NCBI RefSeq assembly: GCF_022695985.1
Contig: NZ_JAAPBF010000025.1
Coordinates: 1 to 58,446, forward strand
Length of the DNA: 58,446 bases
Direction: 5' to 3'
Source of the DNA: Streptomyces sp. NP-1717
GTDB lineage: Bacteria; Actinomycetota; Actinomycetes; Streptomycetales; Streptomycetaceae
The position numbers were made by a program, and so were the translations under genes. Under the pieces are notes generated by a model. That model saw only the letters and a program-made list of their open reading frames with translations. It ran no database searches and was not told where the DNA came from. Below, in pieces: positions 34,183 through 44,369 of this stretch (position 1 is the first letter of the stretch; the number at the start of each line of letters is the position of its first letter).

Positions 34183-35904
34183 GTGGGCGACGACACGGGC
34201 AGGAACGGCGACGACGACGTACGAGGACGGCAGGACGTCCTGCCCGCGGAGCTGCGGGCACAGCTCGGCGCCGTACAGCACGGCAATCCCGAATCGGTGC
34301 AGACCCTGCTCCAGGCCGTACTCTCCGTCGGACGGGAACTGGACCTCCCCCAGGTGCTGCGCCGCATCGTCGAAGCCGCGGTGGTGCTGGTGGACGCCGA
34401 GTACGGAGCCCTGGGCGTCGTGGAGGAGGACACGAGGCTCTCCCAGTTCCTCACCGTCGGCGTCGACGCGGACCGGGCGGCCGCCATCGGACACCTTCCC
34501 CGAGGGCACGGCATCCTGGGTGAACTCATCCGCCACCCGAGGCCGTTGCGCCTGTCCGACCTGACGAGCCATCCGGCGTCCTACGGGTTTCCGCCGAACC
34601 ATCCCCCCATGCACTCCTTCCTCGGCGTGCCGATCAGGGTCCGCGACACCGTCTTCGGCAACCTCTACCTGACCGAGAAGCGCGGCGGCGGGGAGTTCGA
34701 CGACGACGACGAGACCGTCCTGTCCACGCTCGCCGTGGCCGCCGGGGTCGCGATCGAGAACGCACGGCTCTACGAGACCGCGAGGGACCGGCAGAGCTGG
34801 CTGCGGGCCAACGCGGAGGTCGTCGCCGACCTGCTGTCCGGGGCGAACGAGGCACAGGTGCTGCGGCTGATCGTCGACCAGGCGCGCCACATCCTCTCCG
34901 CCGACCTCGGGGTGCTGGCCCTCCCCGACAGGGACGGCGCGTCGCTGCGGGTCGCCCTCGCCGCCGGGGTCGACGCGGACGCGCACCGCGGTCTGCTGCT
35001 GCCCCGGGAGGGTTCGTTCGTCGGCGCCGCTCTGCAAGCCGGAAAGCCGCTCATCAGCGCCGATGTGGAACACGACCCCAGGATCACGGCGGGACCGCCC
35101 CGGTGGGGCGGGCTGGGACCGGCCGTCGCCGTGCCGATGATCGCCAGCGAGGAGGCGCGGGGCGTCCTGCTGCTCGCCAGGCTCCGCTCGGGCGCGCGGT
35201 TCACCGGGACCGAGACGGCGCCCCTCCAGACGTTCGCCGCACAGGCGGCGCTGGCCATGGAGCTCGCCGAGCGCCGGCGCGCCTCCGAGCAGATGACCGT
35301 GCTGGAGGACCGCGACCGGATCGCCAGGGATCTGCACGATCTGGCGATCCAGCGGCTCTTCGCCACGGGGATGACCCTCCAGAGCGTCGTCCGGTTCGTC
35401 GACCACCCCGGTGCGCAGGAGCGACTGCTGCGGGCCGTGGACGACCTGGACGAGACCATCAAGATCATTCGCTCGACGATCTTCGGGCTGCGTGTCCGTG
35501 AAGCGGGACGCTCCCACCGGGGGCTGCGGGGGCGCGTCACCGACACGGTCCAGCAGGCGGTGCGCTCCCTCGGCTTCACCCCGTCCCTGCGGATGGAAGG
35601 CCTGCTCGACACGGATGTCCCTGCCGAGGCCGCCGAGCATGTCGTCGCCGTACTGGCGGAGGCGCTCAGCAACGTCGCGCGGCACGCGCGGGCCGGCTCC
35701 GCGTCGGTGTCGCTGGTGGTGCGCGGCGGCGTCCTGACGCTGTCGGTCGCGGACGACGGGGTGGGCATCGGGTCGGAGGGCCGCAGGAGCGGGCTGACGA
35801 ACCTCGCCAAGCGGGCGCAGGGACTCGGCGGCACCATGACGCTCGAAGCGCCGGGCGACGGGGGTACGCGGCTCGTATGGACGGTGCCGGTCGTCCCGGG
35901 CTGA
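34183..35904 (+). CDS. DevS/OsdK-like GAF-GAF sensor histidine kinase
   Basis: 573 residues from a GTG at 34183, chosen for GGAGG 4 bases upstream; an ATG at 34132 is a weaker alternative. No membrane segment. Two GAF domains (about 40-190 and 210-360); the first contains YGALGVVEEDTRLSQFLTVGVD and HSFLGVPIRVRDTVFGNLYLTEK, as in heme-binding DevS/DosT. The second shows LGVLALPDRDGASLRVALA. HisKA_3 phospho-acceptor His385 lies in R-D-R-I-A-R-D-L-H-D-L-A-I-Q; the ATPase domain has NVARHARAGSASV and D-D-G-V-G-I-G. The cognate regulator is probably at 36584. Oxygen, NO or redox sensing is expected from the family. Confidence 0.92.
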   Translation: MGDDTGRNGDDDVRGRQDVLPAELRAQLGAVQHGNPESVQTLLQAVLSVGRELDLPQVLRRIVEAAVVLVDAEYGALGVVEEDTRLSQFLTVGVDADRAAAIGHLPRGHGILGELIRHPRPLRLSDLTSHPASYGFPPNHPPMHSFLGVPIRVRDTVFGNLYLTEKRGGGEFDDDDETVLSTLAVAAGVAIENARLYETARDRQSWLRANAEVVADLLSGANEAQVLRLIVDQARHILSADLGVLALPDRDGASLRVALAAGVDADAHRGLLLPREGSFVGAALQAGKPLISADVEHDPRITAGPPRWGGLGPAVAVPMIASEEARGVLLLARLRSGARFTGTETAPLQTFAAQAALAMELAERRRASEQMTVLEDRDRIARDLHDLAIQRLFATGMTLQSVVRFVDHPGAQERLLRAVDDLDETIKIIRSTIFGLRVREAGRSHRGLRGRVTDTVQQAVRSLGFTPSLRMEGLLDTDVPAEAAEHVVAVLAEALSNVARHARAGSASVSLVVRGGVLTLSVADDGVGIGSEGRRSGLTNLAKRAQGLGGTMTLEAPGDGGTRLVWTVPVVPG

Positions 35905-35940
35905 TCCCCCTCGCGGTACGCGGTCGGGAGAACGCCGAAC

Positions 35941-35955
35941 GGGCCGTTCGGGCCA
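35941..35955. promoter_or_regulatory. Candidate DevR/OsdR-type operator
   Basis: GGGCC-GTTCG-GGCCA, one mismatch from GGGCC-N5-GGCCC, between the kinase stop and the cNMP-binding gene. Confidence 0.45.
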
Positions 35956-36071
35956 CCCCCGATGCCGGACGGCCCCTGCCCGTGCCCGGCCACGGCAGGC
36001 AGTCTTGGATACCAAGACCCGTCCGGCGCGATGGTGGGACCGTCGCCGGAGCGGACCCGGGAGGTACGGCC

Positions 36072-36533
36072 ATGACCATGACCCTGCTGAACGCTCTGCC
36101 CGGTCAGGGGCGGGAGCGTCTGATGAACTGCTCCCGTCCGGTGTCCTTCGCGGCCGGCACCCGGATCTTCGAGGACCGCGGTCCGGCGGACCGGTTCTGG
36201 GTCATCCGCACGGGCGCGGTCAATCTCGATCTGCACGGGCCCGGGCAGAACGCGGGCACGCTGGAGATGCTGGGCCACGGCGACCTGCTGGGATGGTCCT
36301 GGCTGGTACCGCCGTACACGTGGCGTCTGGGCGCCGAGGCCTTCAGCATGGTCCGGGCGGACGAGTTCGACGCCCGCGCCGTACGCGCTCTGTGCGACGA
36401 GGACCCCGTACTCGGACTGGAACTGACCCGCCGGGTGCTGGAGGTCGTGGCGGACCGTCTGCAGGCGACACGGGTCCGTCTGCTGGGCGTGTACGCCCCC
36501 CACGGCAGCGACAGCACCTTGGCCGTCGAGTGA
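36072..36533 (+). CDS. Stand-alone cyclic-nucleotide-binding domain protein
   Basis: 153 residues from the ATG at 36072 (GGGAGG upstream). The whole protein is one cNMP-binding beta-roll (FAAGTRIFEDRGPADRFWVIRTGAVNLDLHGPG, LEMLGHGDLLGWSWLVPPYTW) followed by a helix (DPVLGLELTRRVLEVVADRLQATRVRLLG). There is no DNA-binding winged helix, so it is not a complete Crp/FNR regulator. It occurs beside DevS/DevR homologues and universal stress genes in actinobacteria. The phosphate-cassette Arg of true cAMP binders is not obvious. Confidence 0.85.
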   Translation: MTMTLLNALPGQGRERLMNCSRPVSFAAGTRIFEDRGPADRFWVIRTGAVNLDLHGPGQNAGTLEMLGHGDLLGWSWLVPPYTWRLGAEAFSMVRADEFDARAVRALCDEDPVLGLELTRRVLEVVADRLQATRVRLLGVYAPHGSDSTLAVE

Positions 36534-36573
36534 CGGGGCCGAGTGCTTCCGCGTTCTGGTGCGCCCGGACAGT

Positions 36574-36593
36574 AAGCCGCTGATCAGCGGCTT
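36574..36593. terminator. Palindromic terminator between convergent genes
   Basis: AAGCCGCTGATCAGCGGCTT is a perfect 10+10 palindrome that overlaps the stop codon of the response regulator gene and follows the cNMP-binding gene by about 40 bases. The T-rich flank supports a bidirectional terminator. Confidence 0.7.
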
Positions 36594-37309
36594 TCGCCCT
36601 CGTGGCCGTCCGGCCGGACCACGTGGCCGTCCGCCCGCGAGGCCGCCTGCGTGGCGAGAACGGCGGCCTGGATGCGCCGTTCGACACCGAGCTTGGCCAG
36701 CAGCCGCGAGATGTGGTTCTTGACCGTCTTCTCGGAGAGATAGAGACGTCCGCCGATCTCACGGTTGGTGAGTCCTTCCCCGATCAGTACGAGGATCTCC
36801 CGCTCACGGGGGGAGAGCTGCGACAGGGCGTCCTGCTCCGACGCCGCCCCGTCCTCCTCCCCGCGAAGGCTCTTCATCAGCCGGGTCGTGGTCGCCGGGT
36901 CGAGCATGGACTGGCCGGAGGCGACGGTCCGTACGGCCGCGACCAGGTCCGATCCCTTGATCTCCTTCAGTACGTATCCGGCGGCCCCGGCCATGATCGC
37001 GTCGAGGAGGGCGTCGTCGTCGTCGAACGACGTGAGCATCAGGCAGGCGAGGCGGGGCATGAGGGAGCGCAGCTCGCGGCAGACGGTGATTCCGTCACCG
37101 TCCGGGATGCGTACGTCGAGCACGGCCACATCCGGGCGCAGGGCCGGGCCACGCGCGAGCGTGTGGGCGGCCGTGCCCGTGTCGCCGACCACCTCGATGT
37201 CGGGTTCGGCGTCGAGGAGGTCCTGTACGCCGCGCCGTACGACCTCGTGGTCGTCGAGCAGGAAAACCCGGATCGGGTTCGAAGGCGAGAACTCCCGCAC
37301 CTCGCTCAT
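36584..37309 (-). CDS. DevR/OsdR-like LuxR-family response regulator
   Basis: 241 residues from the ATG at 37309 (GGAAGGG upstream); longer readings have no support. Receiver domain about 12-130 with D19/D20 acidic pair, phospho-acceptor Asp65 ([13 protein letters not shown]), Thr/Ser in M-L-T-S-F, and Lys in Y-V-L-K-E. The LuxR-type HTH lies at about 165-225 ([43 protein letters not shown]). The [41 protein letters not shown] segment resembles DevR/DosR closely. It is divergent from phosphoketolase and is the likely regulator of this cluster with the kinase at 34183. Confidence 0.93.
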   Translation of the reverse strand: MSEVREFSPSNPIRVFLLDDHEVVRRGVQDLLDAEPDIEVVGDTGTAAHTLARGPALRPDVAVLDVRIPDGDGITVCRELRSLMPRLACLMLTSFDDDDALLDAIMAGAAGYVLKEIKGSDLVAAVRTVASGQSMLDPATTTRLMKSLRGEEDGAASEQDALSQLSPREREILVLIGEGLTNREIGGRLYLSEKTVKNHISRLLAKLGVERRIQAAVLATQAASRADGHVVRPDGHEGESR

Positions 37310-37377
37310 TTCGGCCCTTCCGCCGGTCGTGGACCTGATCCCCGTTCCATCGTGGCCCACCTTCCGGAACCGGGCCA

Positions 37378-37392
37378 GGGCCGAACGGGCCC
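37378..37392. promoter_or_regulatory. Candidate DevR/OsdR-type operator
   Basis: GGGCC-GAACG-GGCCC, the most perfect copy of the repeated element (both 5-bp arms exact), 155 bases before phosphoketolase and 69 bases before the response regulator on the opposite strand. Confidence 0.55.
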
Positions 37393-37546
37393 ATGCGCCC
37401 GCCGGAGGACTCCGGCTCTCCTCACGGGGCAGGCGCCTGGTCGGACCTCCCACGCGTGGGCGGGGCCGGTGGTGCGTTGGCCGGAAGCGCCCGCCGGGGG
37501 GAGGCTGGAATACGGCGCCCGGCTCTACGAAGCTCCGGAGGAACCG

Positions 37547-40045
37547 ATGCGAGACGTGAGTACGCCGGTGCACGACCCGGCGACCGGCCCTGCCGCCGAC
37601 GCAGGCAACGGCGCGGGCAAGGCCGCAGGCAACGGCGCGGGCCCGGCCCCGCGCACCGGCTCCGTCACCGACACGGAACTGGCCAACCTGGACGCGCACT
37701 GGCGTGCCGCCAACTACCTGGCGGTCGGCCAGATCTACCTCATGGGCAATCCGCTCCTTGAAGAACCGCTGCGCCCGGAGCACATCAAGCCCAGGCTCCT
37801 CGGCCACTGGGGCACCTCACCGGGGCTCAACCTCGTCCACACCCACCTCAACCGCGTCATCAAGGCCCGGAACCGGGACGCCCTGTGCGTCTGGGGGCCG
37901 GGCCACGGCGGCCCGGCGGTGCTGGCCAACGCCTGGCTGGAGGGAAGCTACTCCGAGACGTATCCGGACATCGGGCGCGACGCGGACGGCATGGCCCGCC
38001 TCTTTCGCCAGTTCTCCTTCCCGGGCGGGGTGCCCAGCCATGTGGCACCCGAGACCCCCGGGTCGATCCACGAGGGCGGCGAACTCGGCTACTCCCTCGC
38101 CCACGCCTACGGCGCCGCGTTCGACAACCCGGACCTCCTCGTCGGCTGTGTCATCGGCGACGGTGAGGCCGAGACCGGCCCCCTGGCGGCGTCGTGGCAC
38201 TCCAACAAGTTCCTCGACCCGGTCCGCGACGGCGCGGTCCTCCCGATCCTCCATCTCAACGGCTACAAGATCGCCAATCCGACGGTGCTCGCCCGGATCC
38301 CCGAGCAGGAGCTGGACGAACTGCTGCGCGGTTACGGTCACGAGGTGCTGCACGTCACGGGAGACGAGCCGTACGCCGTCCACCGGGCCATGGCCGAGGC
38401 CATGGACACCGCGCTCGACACGATCGCCCTCATCCAGCGCACCGCCCGCGAGGAGGGTGTCACCGAACGCCCGCGCTGGCCGGTGATCGTCCTGCGTACC
38501 CCCAAGGGCTGGACTGGACCGGCCGCCGTCGACGGACTGCCGGTCGAGGGGACCTGGCGGTCCCATCAGGTGCCGCTGCCCGGCGTACGCGAAAACCCCG
38601 ACCACCTGAGGCAGTTGGAGGCATGGCTGCGTTCCTACCGGCCGCAGGAGTTGTTCGGCCGTGACGGCCGTCCGCTCCCGCAGGTGCTGGACTGCGTGCC
38701 CGAGGGCCCGCTCCGGCTCGGCTCGACACCGCACGCCAACGGCGGCCTGCTGCTGCGGGATCTGCCCGTACCGGCCCTGGAGCCGTACGCCGTGCGGGTC
38801 GACCGTCCCGGCGCGAGCCTCAACCAACCGACGCAAGTCCTGGGCGACTTGCTGGAATCGGTCATGGAAGCCACGAGCGAGCGCCGCGACTTCCGCGTCG
38901 TCGGTCCCGACGAGACCGCGTCCAACCGGCTCCAGGCGCTGTACGGAGCCACCGGAAAGGCGTGGCAGGCCACGGCCCTCGGCGTGGACGAACACCTCGA
39001 CCGGCACGGGCGCGTCATGGAGATCCTCTCCGAACACACCTGCCAGGGCTGGCTGGAGGGCTATCTCCTCACCGGGCGGCACGGGTTCTTCTCCTGCTAC
39101 GAGGCGTTCGTGCACATCGTCGACTCGATGGTCAACCAGCACATCAAGTGGCTGAAGGTGTCCCGCGCCCTGCCGTGGCGACGGCCGATCGCCTCCCTCA
39201 ACTACCTGCTCACCTCGCACGTCTGGCGCCAGGACCACAACGGCTTCTCCCACCAGGACCCCGGCTTTGTCGACCACGTACTCAACAAGAGCCCCGAGGT
39301 CGTACGGGTCTATCTGCCGCCGGACACCAACACCCTGCTCTCCGTCGCCGAGCACGTGCTGCGCAGCCGTGACTACGTCAACGTCGTCGTCGCGGGCAAA
39401 CAGCCCACCTTCGACTGGCTCACCCTGGACGAGGCACGCGCGCACTGCGCACGCGGGGCGGGCGTCTGGGAGTGGGCCGGCACCGAGCGGGAGGGGGACG
39501 AACCGGATGTGGTGCTCGCCTGCGCCGGGGACGTACCGACCCAGGAGGTGCTCGCCGCCTCCCAGCTGATCCGCCGTCATCTGCCCCGACTCGCGCTGCG
39601 CGTCGTGAACGTGGTCGACCTGGCCAGGCTGCTTCCCGAGACGGAGCATCCACACGGACTGTCCGACAGCCAGTACGATGCCCTGTTCACCCGCGACAGG
39701 CCGGTGATCTTCGCGTACCACGGCTATCCGTGGCTGATCCACCGACTCGCCTACCGCCGTACCGGCCACCCGAATCTGCATGTGCGCGGGTACCAGGAGA
39801 CCGGCACCACCACGACCCCGTTCGACATGGTGGTGCTCAACAAGATGGACCGGTACCAGCTCGTCATGGACGTCATCGACCGTGTCCCCGGGCTCGCGGT
39901 CCGGGCCACGCGGGCGCGACAGGCCATGGAGGACGCCCGCCTGCGCCACCACACCTGGATCCGGGAGCACGGGACCGACCTCCCCGAGGTGGCCGACTGG
40001 ACGTGGCACCCCGTCACGCACGGCGGCGACGGGCCCACGCGTTGA
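37547..40045 (+). CDS. Phosphoketolase (xylulose-5-phosphate/fructose-6-phosphate type)
   Basis: 832 residues from the ATG at 37547 (CGGAGG upstream). A 40-residue Ala/Gly-rich start is dispensable. Thiamine-diphosphate enzyme with [22 protein letters not shown], the signature [28 protein letters not shown], the TPP/Mg motif G-D-G-E-A-E-T-G and NGYKIANPT, and the C-terminal GFSHQDPGF and [12 protein letters not shown]. It cleaves xylulose-5-P or fructose-6-P to acetyl phosphate plus an aldose phosphate, a carbon-saving bypass at low oxygen. No acetate kinase gene is adjacent. It overlaps the GH65 gene by 4 bases. Confidence 0.95.
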   Translation: MRDVSTPVHDPATGPAADAGNGAGKAAGNGAGPAPRTGSVTDTELANLDAHWRAANYLAVGQIYLMGNPLLEEPLRPEHIKPRLLGHWGTSPGLNLVHTHLNRVIKARNRDALCVWGPGHGGPAVLANAWLEGSYSETYPDIGRDADGMARLFRQFSFPGGVPSHVAPETPGSIHEGGELGYSLAHAYGAAFDNPDLLVGCVIGDGEAETGPLAASWHSNKFLDPVRDGAVLPILHLNGYKIANPTVLARIPEQELDELLRGYGHEVLHVTGDEPYAVHRAMAEAMDTALDTIALIQRTAREEGVTERPRWPVIVLRTPKGWTGPAAVDGLPVEGTWRSHQVPLPGVRENPDHLRQLEAWLRSYRPQELFGRDGRPLPQVLDCVPEGPLRLGSTPHANGGLLLRDLPVPALEPYAVRVDRPGASLNQPTQVLGDLLESVMEATSERRDFRVVGPDETASNRLQALYGATGKAWQATALGVDEHLDRHGRVMEILSEHTCQGWLEGYLLTGRHGFFSCYEAFVHIVDSMVNQHIKWLKVSRALPWRRPIASLNYLLTSHVWRQDHNGFSHQDPGFVDHVLNKSPEVVRVYLPPDTNTLLSVAEHVLRSRDYVNVVVAGKQPTFDWLTLDEARAHCARGAGVWEWAGTEREGDEPDVVLACAGDVPTQEVLAASQLIRRHLPRLALRVVNVVDLARLLPETEHPHGLSDSQYDALFTRDRPVIFAYHGYPWLIHRLAYRRTGHPNLHVRGYQETGTTTTPFDMVVLNKMDRYQLVMDVIDRVPGLAVRATRARQAMEDARLRHHTWIREHGTDLPEVADWTWHPVTHGGDGPTR

Positions 40046-42633
40046 GCCCCGCGCGGACGGACGAGGGCCGGACCGCGCACGCCTGGACCTGGACGTACGA
40101 CGGATTCGACCCGGAGCGCGAACGCCTCCGTGAAGCGCTGTGCACCCTGGGCAACGGCTACTTCGCCACCCGCGGAGCGGCGTCCGAGACGTCCGAGGGC
40201 CCCTCGCACTCTCCGGGCACCTACGCGGCCGGCTGCTACAACCGGCTGACGTCGAGTGTCGCGGGGCGCCGGGTCGAGAACGAGGACATGGTCAACCTGC
40301 CCAACTGGCTGCCGCTGCGCTACCGCGTGCGCCCCGAGGGGCAGCGCCCCGGGCCGTGGCTGTCGCCCGGCGGCCCCGAACTCGTCGAGCACGGGCAGAC
40401 GCTGGACCTTCGGCACGGCACACTGACGCGGCGGTCGCTGTACGCGGTGGGGGAGGGCGGCGGCCGCCGGCTGCGCGTGGAACAGCGCCGGCTGGTTCAC
40501 ATGGGCGAGCCGCATCTGGCCGCGCAGCGCACCTCGTTCACCGCCGAGGGCTGGGCGGGCGAGGTGGAGGTCGAGGCGGCCATCGACGGCGACGTACGGA
40601 ACACGGGAGTCGAGCGCTACGCGGACCTCGCGAACCTGCATCTGACACGCTGGCGCACGGGCGCGGGTGCCGCCGCCGGCGGCGGAGCCTCCACTGGCAG
40701 CGCCGCCGCGCGGAGCGACACGGTGTGGCTCAGCTGCCGCACGCTCAGCTCCCACATCCGCATCGCGCTGGCCGCGCGGACCCGGGTGGCCGGACTCCAC
40801 GGAACCGCGTCCCGTCACGGCGCCGCCTCCCGTACCCGCCTCACCGACCGGCAGGCCGTCCAGACCCTGACGATCCCCGTGGCGAGCGGCGGGACGGTGA
40901 GCGTCGACAAGACGGTCGCGCTGTACACCTCGCACGACCCGGCGATCAGCGGTCCCCTCACGGCCGCGACCGAGGCCGTACGGCGGGCGCCGGACTTCCC
41001 CCGGCTGCTCGCCTCGCACCAACGCGCCTGGGAACGGATCTGGCGGCGGGCGGCCCTCGACGTGCCCGGGGAGTCGGGCACGATTCTGCGTCTGCACCTG
41101 TTCCACGTACTCCAGACGCTCTCCCCGCACACCGCCGGCCTGGACGCCGGGGTACCCGCGAGGGGACTGCACGGCGAGGCCTACCGCGGACATGTCTTCT
41201 GGGACGAACTGTTCGTCCTGCCCTATCTGAACCTGCACTTCCCGGAGGTGTCCCGGGCGCTGCTCCGCTACCGCTACCGGCGGCTGCCCGCGGCCTGCCG
41301 CGCCGCGCGGGACGCCGGACGCGCGGGGGCGATGTACCCCTGGCAGAGCGGGAGCGACGGACGCGAGGAGTCGCAGGAACTCCATCTCAATCCGCGCTCG
41401 GGCCGCTGGCTGCCCGACCACTCCCGTCTCCAGCACCACGTCGGATCGGCGGTCGCCTACAACGTGTGGCAGTACGCGGAGGCGAGCGGTGACACGGAGT
41501 ACCTGTACGGCGAGGGCGCGGAGACGCTCATCCAGATCGCCCGCTTCTGGGCGGACTCGGCGGTCTGGGACCCCTCGCTGGAGCGGTATCGCGTCCGGGG
41601 TGTCGTCGGTCCCGACGAGTACCACGACGGCTACCCGGACTCCTCGGTGCCGGGACTCGACGACAACACGTACACGAACGTCACCGCCGCGTGGGTGCTG
41701 ACCCGGGCCCGGGAACTCGGCCGCGCCCTGCCGCCCGCGCGCCGGCGGGAACTCTTCGAGCGGCTGGGGCTGGATCCGGCCGAGCCCGACCGCTGGGACG
41801 ACATCGCGCACCGGCTCCATGTGCCGTACCACGACGGCGTGATCAGCCAGTTCGACGGATACGCGGACCTCGGCGAACTCGACTGGGACCGGTACCGGAA
41901 GCAGTACGGCGACATCCGCCGGCTGGACCGGATCCTGGAGGCCGAGGGGGACTCGGTCAACCGGTACAAGGCGTCGAAGCAGGCGGACGTACTGATGCTC
42001 GGCCATCTCTTCCCACCGCGGGAGCTCGCGGGTCTCTTCCGGCAGCTCGGCCACCGGCTCGACGACGAGTCGTGGCGCGCCACCATCGACTACTACCTGC
42101 CGCGCACCAGCCACGGATCGACGCTCAGCGCCCTGGTCAGCGCGTGGGTGCTGGCCAGGGCGCGCAGGGACGAGGCATGGGCCTACGCCGAGGAGGCCCT
42201 CGTCGGGGACGTGGCGGACATCCAGGGCGGCACCACGGCGGAGGGCATCCATCTGGGCGCCATGGCCGGCACCCTGGATTTCGTACAGCGCTGTCTGACC
42301 GGGCTGGAGGCCCGCGGTGACGGGCTGCGGCTCGACCCCGCGCCACTGCCCCAGCTGTCGAAGTTCCGGGTCGGCATCCGCTACCGGCACCACTGGGACG
42401 TGGACCTGCGGATCCGGGCGCAGCGGATAAGGGTCGCCGTGCCGGAATCCGCGGAGGATCCCGTACGCGTCGTGATCGGCGACAGCGAGTCGACCGTCCC
42501 GCCCGGCACCGCCCGCTGGCTCGATCTGCCCGGGGACGGGGTCAGTCGGGCACGAGTACGGCGGCGCCGTCCACCCGGTCGCCCGCGAGATCGGCGAGCG
42601 CCCGGTCCGCCCGGCTCATCGGATACGGACTGA
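40042..42633 (+). CDS. GH65-family glycoside phosphorylase/hydrolase
   Basis: 863 residues from a TTG at 40042 whose TTGA overlaps the phosphoketolase stop; a GTG about 40 bases upstream is possible. Typical order: N-terminal beta-sandwich ([32 protein letters not shown]), linker, (alpha/alpha)6 catalytic barrel and C-terminal sheet. Catalytic Glu526 lies in V-V-G-P-D-E-Y-H-D; phosphate/substrate segments are [13 protein letters not shown] and [15 protein letters not shown]. Likely acts on trehalose, kojibiose or maltose with phosphate, feeding glucose-1-phosphate toward phosphoketolase. The usual beta-phosphoglucomutase is absent. Its last 92 bases overlap the convergent dehydrogenase gene. 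Confidence 0.9.
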   Translation: MSPARTDEGRTAHAWTWTYDGFDPERERLREALCTLGNGYFATRGAASETSEGPSHSPGTYAAGCYNRLTSSVAGRRVENEDMVNLPNWLPLRYRVRPEGQRPGPWLSPGGPELVEHGQTLDLRHGTLTRRSLYAVGEGGGRRLRVEQRRLVHMGEPHLAAQRTSFTAEGWAGEVEVEAAIDGDVRNTGVERYADLANLHLTRWRTGAGAAAGGGASTGSAAARSDTVWLSCRTLSSHIRIALAARTRVAGLHGTASRHGAASRTRLTDRQAVQTLTIPVASGGTVSVDKTVALYTSHDPAISGPLTAATEAVRRAPDFPRLLASHQRAWERIWRRAALDVPGESGTILRLHLFHVLQTLSPHTAGLDAGVPARGLHGEAYRGHVFWDELFVLPYLNLHFPEVSRALLRYRYRRLPAACRAARDAGRAGAMYPWQSGSDGREESQELHLNPRSGRWLPDHSRLQHHVGSAVAYNVWQYAEASGDTEYLYGEGAETLIQIARFWADSAVWDPSLERYRVRGVVGPDEYHDGYPDSSVPGLDDNTYTNVTAAWVLTRARELGRALPPARRRELFERLGLDPAEPDRWDDIAHRLHVPYHDGVISQFDGYADLGELDWDRYRKQYGDIRRLDRILEAEGDSVNRYKASKQADVLMLGHLFPPRELAGLFRQLGHRLDDESWRATIDYYLPRTSHGSTLSALVSAWVLARARRDEAWAYAEEALVGDVADIQGGTTAEGIHLGAMAGTLDFVQRCLTGLEARGDGLRLDPAPLPQLSKFRVGIRYRHHWDVDLRIRAQRIRVAVPESAEDPVRVVIGDSESTVPPGTARWLDLPGDGVSRARVRRRRPPGRPRDRRAPGPPGSSDTD

Positions 42634-43570
42634 CCGTGACCCGGATACCGATGCGTTCGGCGAGGGCCAGGAAGTCGCGGCCGTCCCGACGGGTGTTGGA
42701 GGTGACGCTGCGCAGGTCGCGCTCCTGGAAGAGATGGCGCTGATAGTTCAGCGAGGGGATGTCGGTGAGGTGGATGCCCGCGACGGCGAGCGTGCCGGAC
42801 CGGTCCAGCGCCTCCAGGGCCACCGGCACCAGGTCGCCCACGGGGGCGAACAGGATCGCCGCGTCCAGTGGTTCGGGCGGGCGCCCGTACGCGCCGCCGG
42901 CCGACGCGGCACCCAGACTCAGCGCCAGTTCACGTGCCCGCGCCGACCTGGTCAGCACATGGACGGTGGCCCCCTCGGCCAGCGCGACCTGGGCCGCCAG
43001 ATGGGCCGAGGCGCCGAAACCGTAGATCCCGAGACGCCCGCCCTCGGGCAGTGCGGCGCGGCGCAGCGCGCGGTAGCCGATGATCCCCGCGCACAGGAGG
43101 GGCGCGAGCGAGGCGGCGTCGTGGGACTCCGGGAGCGGATAGGCGAAGTCCGCCGGGACCAGCGCCAGATCGGCGAAACCGCCGTCCTCGTCCCACCCCG
43201 TGTAGACGGACCGGGGGCAGAGGTTCTCCCGCCCGGCCAGGCAGTAACGGCACTGCCCGCACGTGCCGCGCAGCCAGGCACCGCCGGCCCGGTCGCCGGC
43301 CCGGAACGACGTCACCGCCTCGCCGGCGGCGACGACGCGGCCGACGATCTCGTGGCCGGGGACGGTCGCGGGCCGCCGGGGCGCGAGATCCCCCTCGGCC
43401 AGATGCAGATCCGTACGGCACACGCCGCACGCCTCCACCCGCAGCAGCAGATCACCGGGCCCGAGCCCGGGTGAGCGACGCCGTACCCGCGCCAGGGGCC
43501 GCGTGCCGATGGGGCCGGGCCTCTCGACGGCCCAGCCGTGCGTCGTGCGCGCGGAGGCGGTGAACGTCAT
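42542..43570 (-). CDS. Zinc-dependent alcohol dehydrogenase family protein
   Basis: 342 residues. Catalytic zinc ligands: Cys in [11 protein letters not shown] (about 48-58) and His/Glu in P-G-H-E-I-V-G. Structural zinc Cys quartet in [15 protein letters not shown] (about 108-122). Cofactor-binding [16 protein letters not shown] has the G-x-G-x-x motif in relaxed form. The phrase [12 protein letters not shown]...[10 protein letters not shown] resembles AdhA/AdhT-type enzymes of the DevR-linked cluster. It starts 3 bases after the CBS-BON gene stop, so the two are one operon. Confidence 0.93.
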   Translation of the reverse strand: MTFTASARTTHGWAVERPGPIGTRPLARVRRRSPGLGPGDLLLRVEACGVCRTDLHLAEGDLAPRRPATVPGHEIVGRVVAAGEAVTSFRAGDRAGGAWLRGTCGQCRYCLAGRENLCPRSVYTGWDEDGGFADLALVPADFAYPLPESHDAASLAPLLCAGIIGYRALRRAALPEGGRLGIYGFGASAHLAAQVALAEGATVHVLTRSARARELALSLGAASAGGAYGRPPEPLDAAILFAPVGDLVPVALEALDRSGTLAVAGIHLTDIPSLNYQRHLFQERDLRSVTSNTRRDGRDFLALAERIGIRVTVSPYPMSRADRALADLAGDRVDGAAVLVPD

Positions 43571-43573
43571 GCT

Positions 43574-44263
43574 TCAAGCGTGCGGCGGCCGCACGCCCGG
43601 GGCAAACGCCAACGACGCGGCCCGCGGTCCCACCAGGTCGCACTCGACATCCACCACACCCTCGACCGCCCGCACCAGCCGGGCCGCCAGCGGCACGAGC
43701 GCGGTGTCCCGGACGGTGCCGCCGAGCATGACGACCCCGTCGGCGACCGTCACCCGCACACGCTCGCCGGACACCAGGAAGAGCCCCTCGACCACTTCCT
43801 CCACCTCCTCCGCGAGATCGGCGTCGGAGCGCAGGAACACATCGAGCAGATCGGAGCGGCTGACGATCCCCCGCAGCATCCCGGAGCCATCGACCACCGG
43901 CAGCCGCTCCAGCCTCCCCCGCACCATGGTCCGCGCGGCCTGAGCCAGTGTCGCGTCCTCCCGCACGGTGACGGCGGGCCCACTCATGACCTCACCCGCC
44001 GTCACCGCCCCCGCCTTCCGCAGATCGTCCAGACGCCGCATCTGCTCAAGCCGACTGGGATCCGCGTTCCGGAACTCCTCCTTGCCGAGCAGATCCCCCT
44101 CGGACACCACCCCGGTGACCCGCCCGTCCCCCTCCAGAACCGGAACGGCGCTCACCTTCCACTGCCTCAAGGTCCTGACGACGTCCTTGAACCCGACATC
44201 CGGACCGACCGCGACCACAGGATCCGTCATCACATCGGCGACGACACACGGCCCGCGACGCAT
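43574..44263 (-). CDS. CBS-pair protein with C-terminal BON domain
   Basis: 229 residues. Two CBS domains: about 8-65 (VMTDPVVAVGPDVGFKDVVRTLRQWKVSAVPVLE...GVVSEGDLL) and about 90-150 (VMSGPAVTVREDATLAQAARTMVRGRLERLPVVD...GIVSRSDLL). The last 70 residues form a BON domain (VRVTVADGVVMLGGTVRDTALVPLAARLVRAVEGVVDVECDL). CBS pairs bind adenine nucleotides; BON binds membranes or phospholipid. Homologues sit in DevR/OsdR-type regions. First gene of the operon with the alcohol dehydrogenase; a GGGCC-type box lies 70 bases upstream. Confidence 0.92.
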   Translation of the reverse strand: MRRGPCVVADVMTDPVVAVGPDVGFKDVVRTLRQWKVSAVPVLEGDGRVTGVVSEGDLLGKEEFRNADPSRLEQMRRLDDLRKAGAVTAGEVMSGPAVTVREDATLAQAARTMVRGRLERLPVVDGSGMLRGIVSRSDLLDVFLRSDADLAEEVEEVVEGLFLVSGERVRVTVADGVVMLGGTVRDTALVPLAARLVRAVEGVVDVECDLVGPRAASLAFAPGVRPPHA

Positions 44264-44330
44264 GGTCCCTCCTCGAACCGGAACGATCCCTCCACCGCCA
44301 AGTCTGCCGCCGCTGAGCGGACGACAGGAG

Positions 44331-44344
44331 GGGCCGAGGGGCCC
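44331..44344. promoter_or_regulatory. Candidate DevR/OsdR-type operator
   Basis: GGGCC-GAGG-GGCCC with perfect 5-bp arms, N4 spacer, upstream of the CBS-BON gene. A second weaker GGGTCCGAAGGGTC element follows at 44354-44367. Confidence 0.45.
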
Positions 44345-44369
44345 TGACCAGGGGGGTCCGAAGGGTCAC

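Noticed and set aside
39751..42393. 880-codon minus-strand ORF opposite the GH65 gene.
   Set aside because: Shadow of the real GH65 frame, which has all family motifs.
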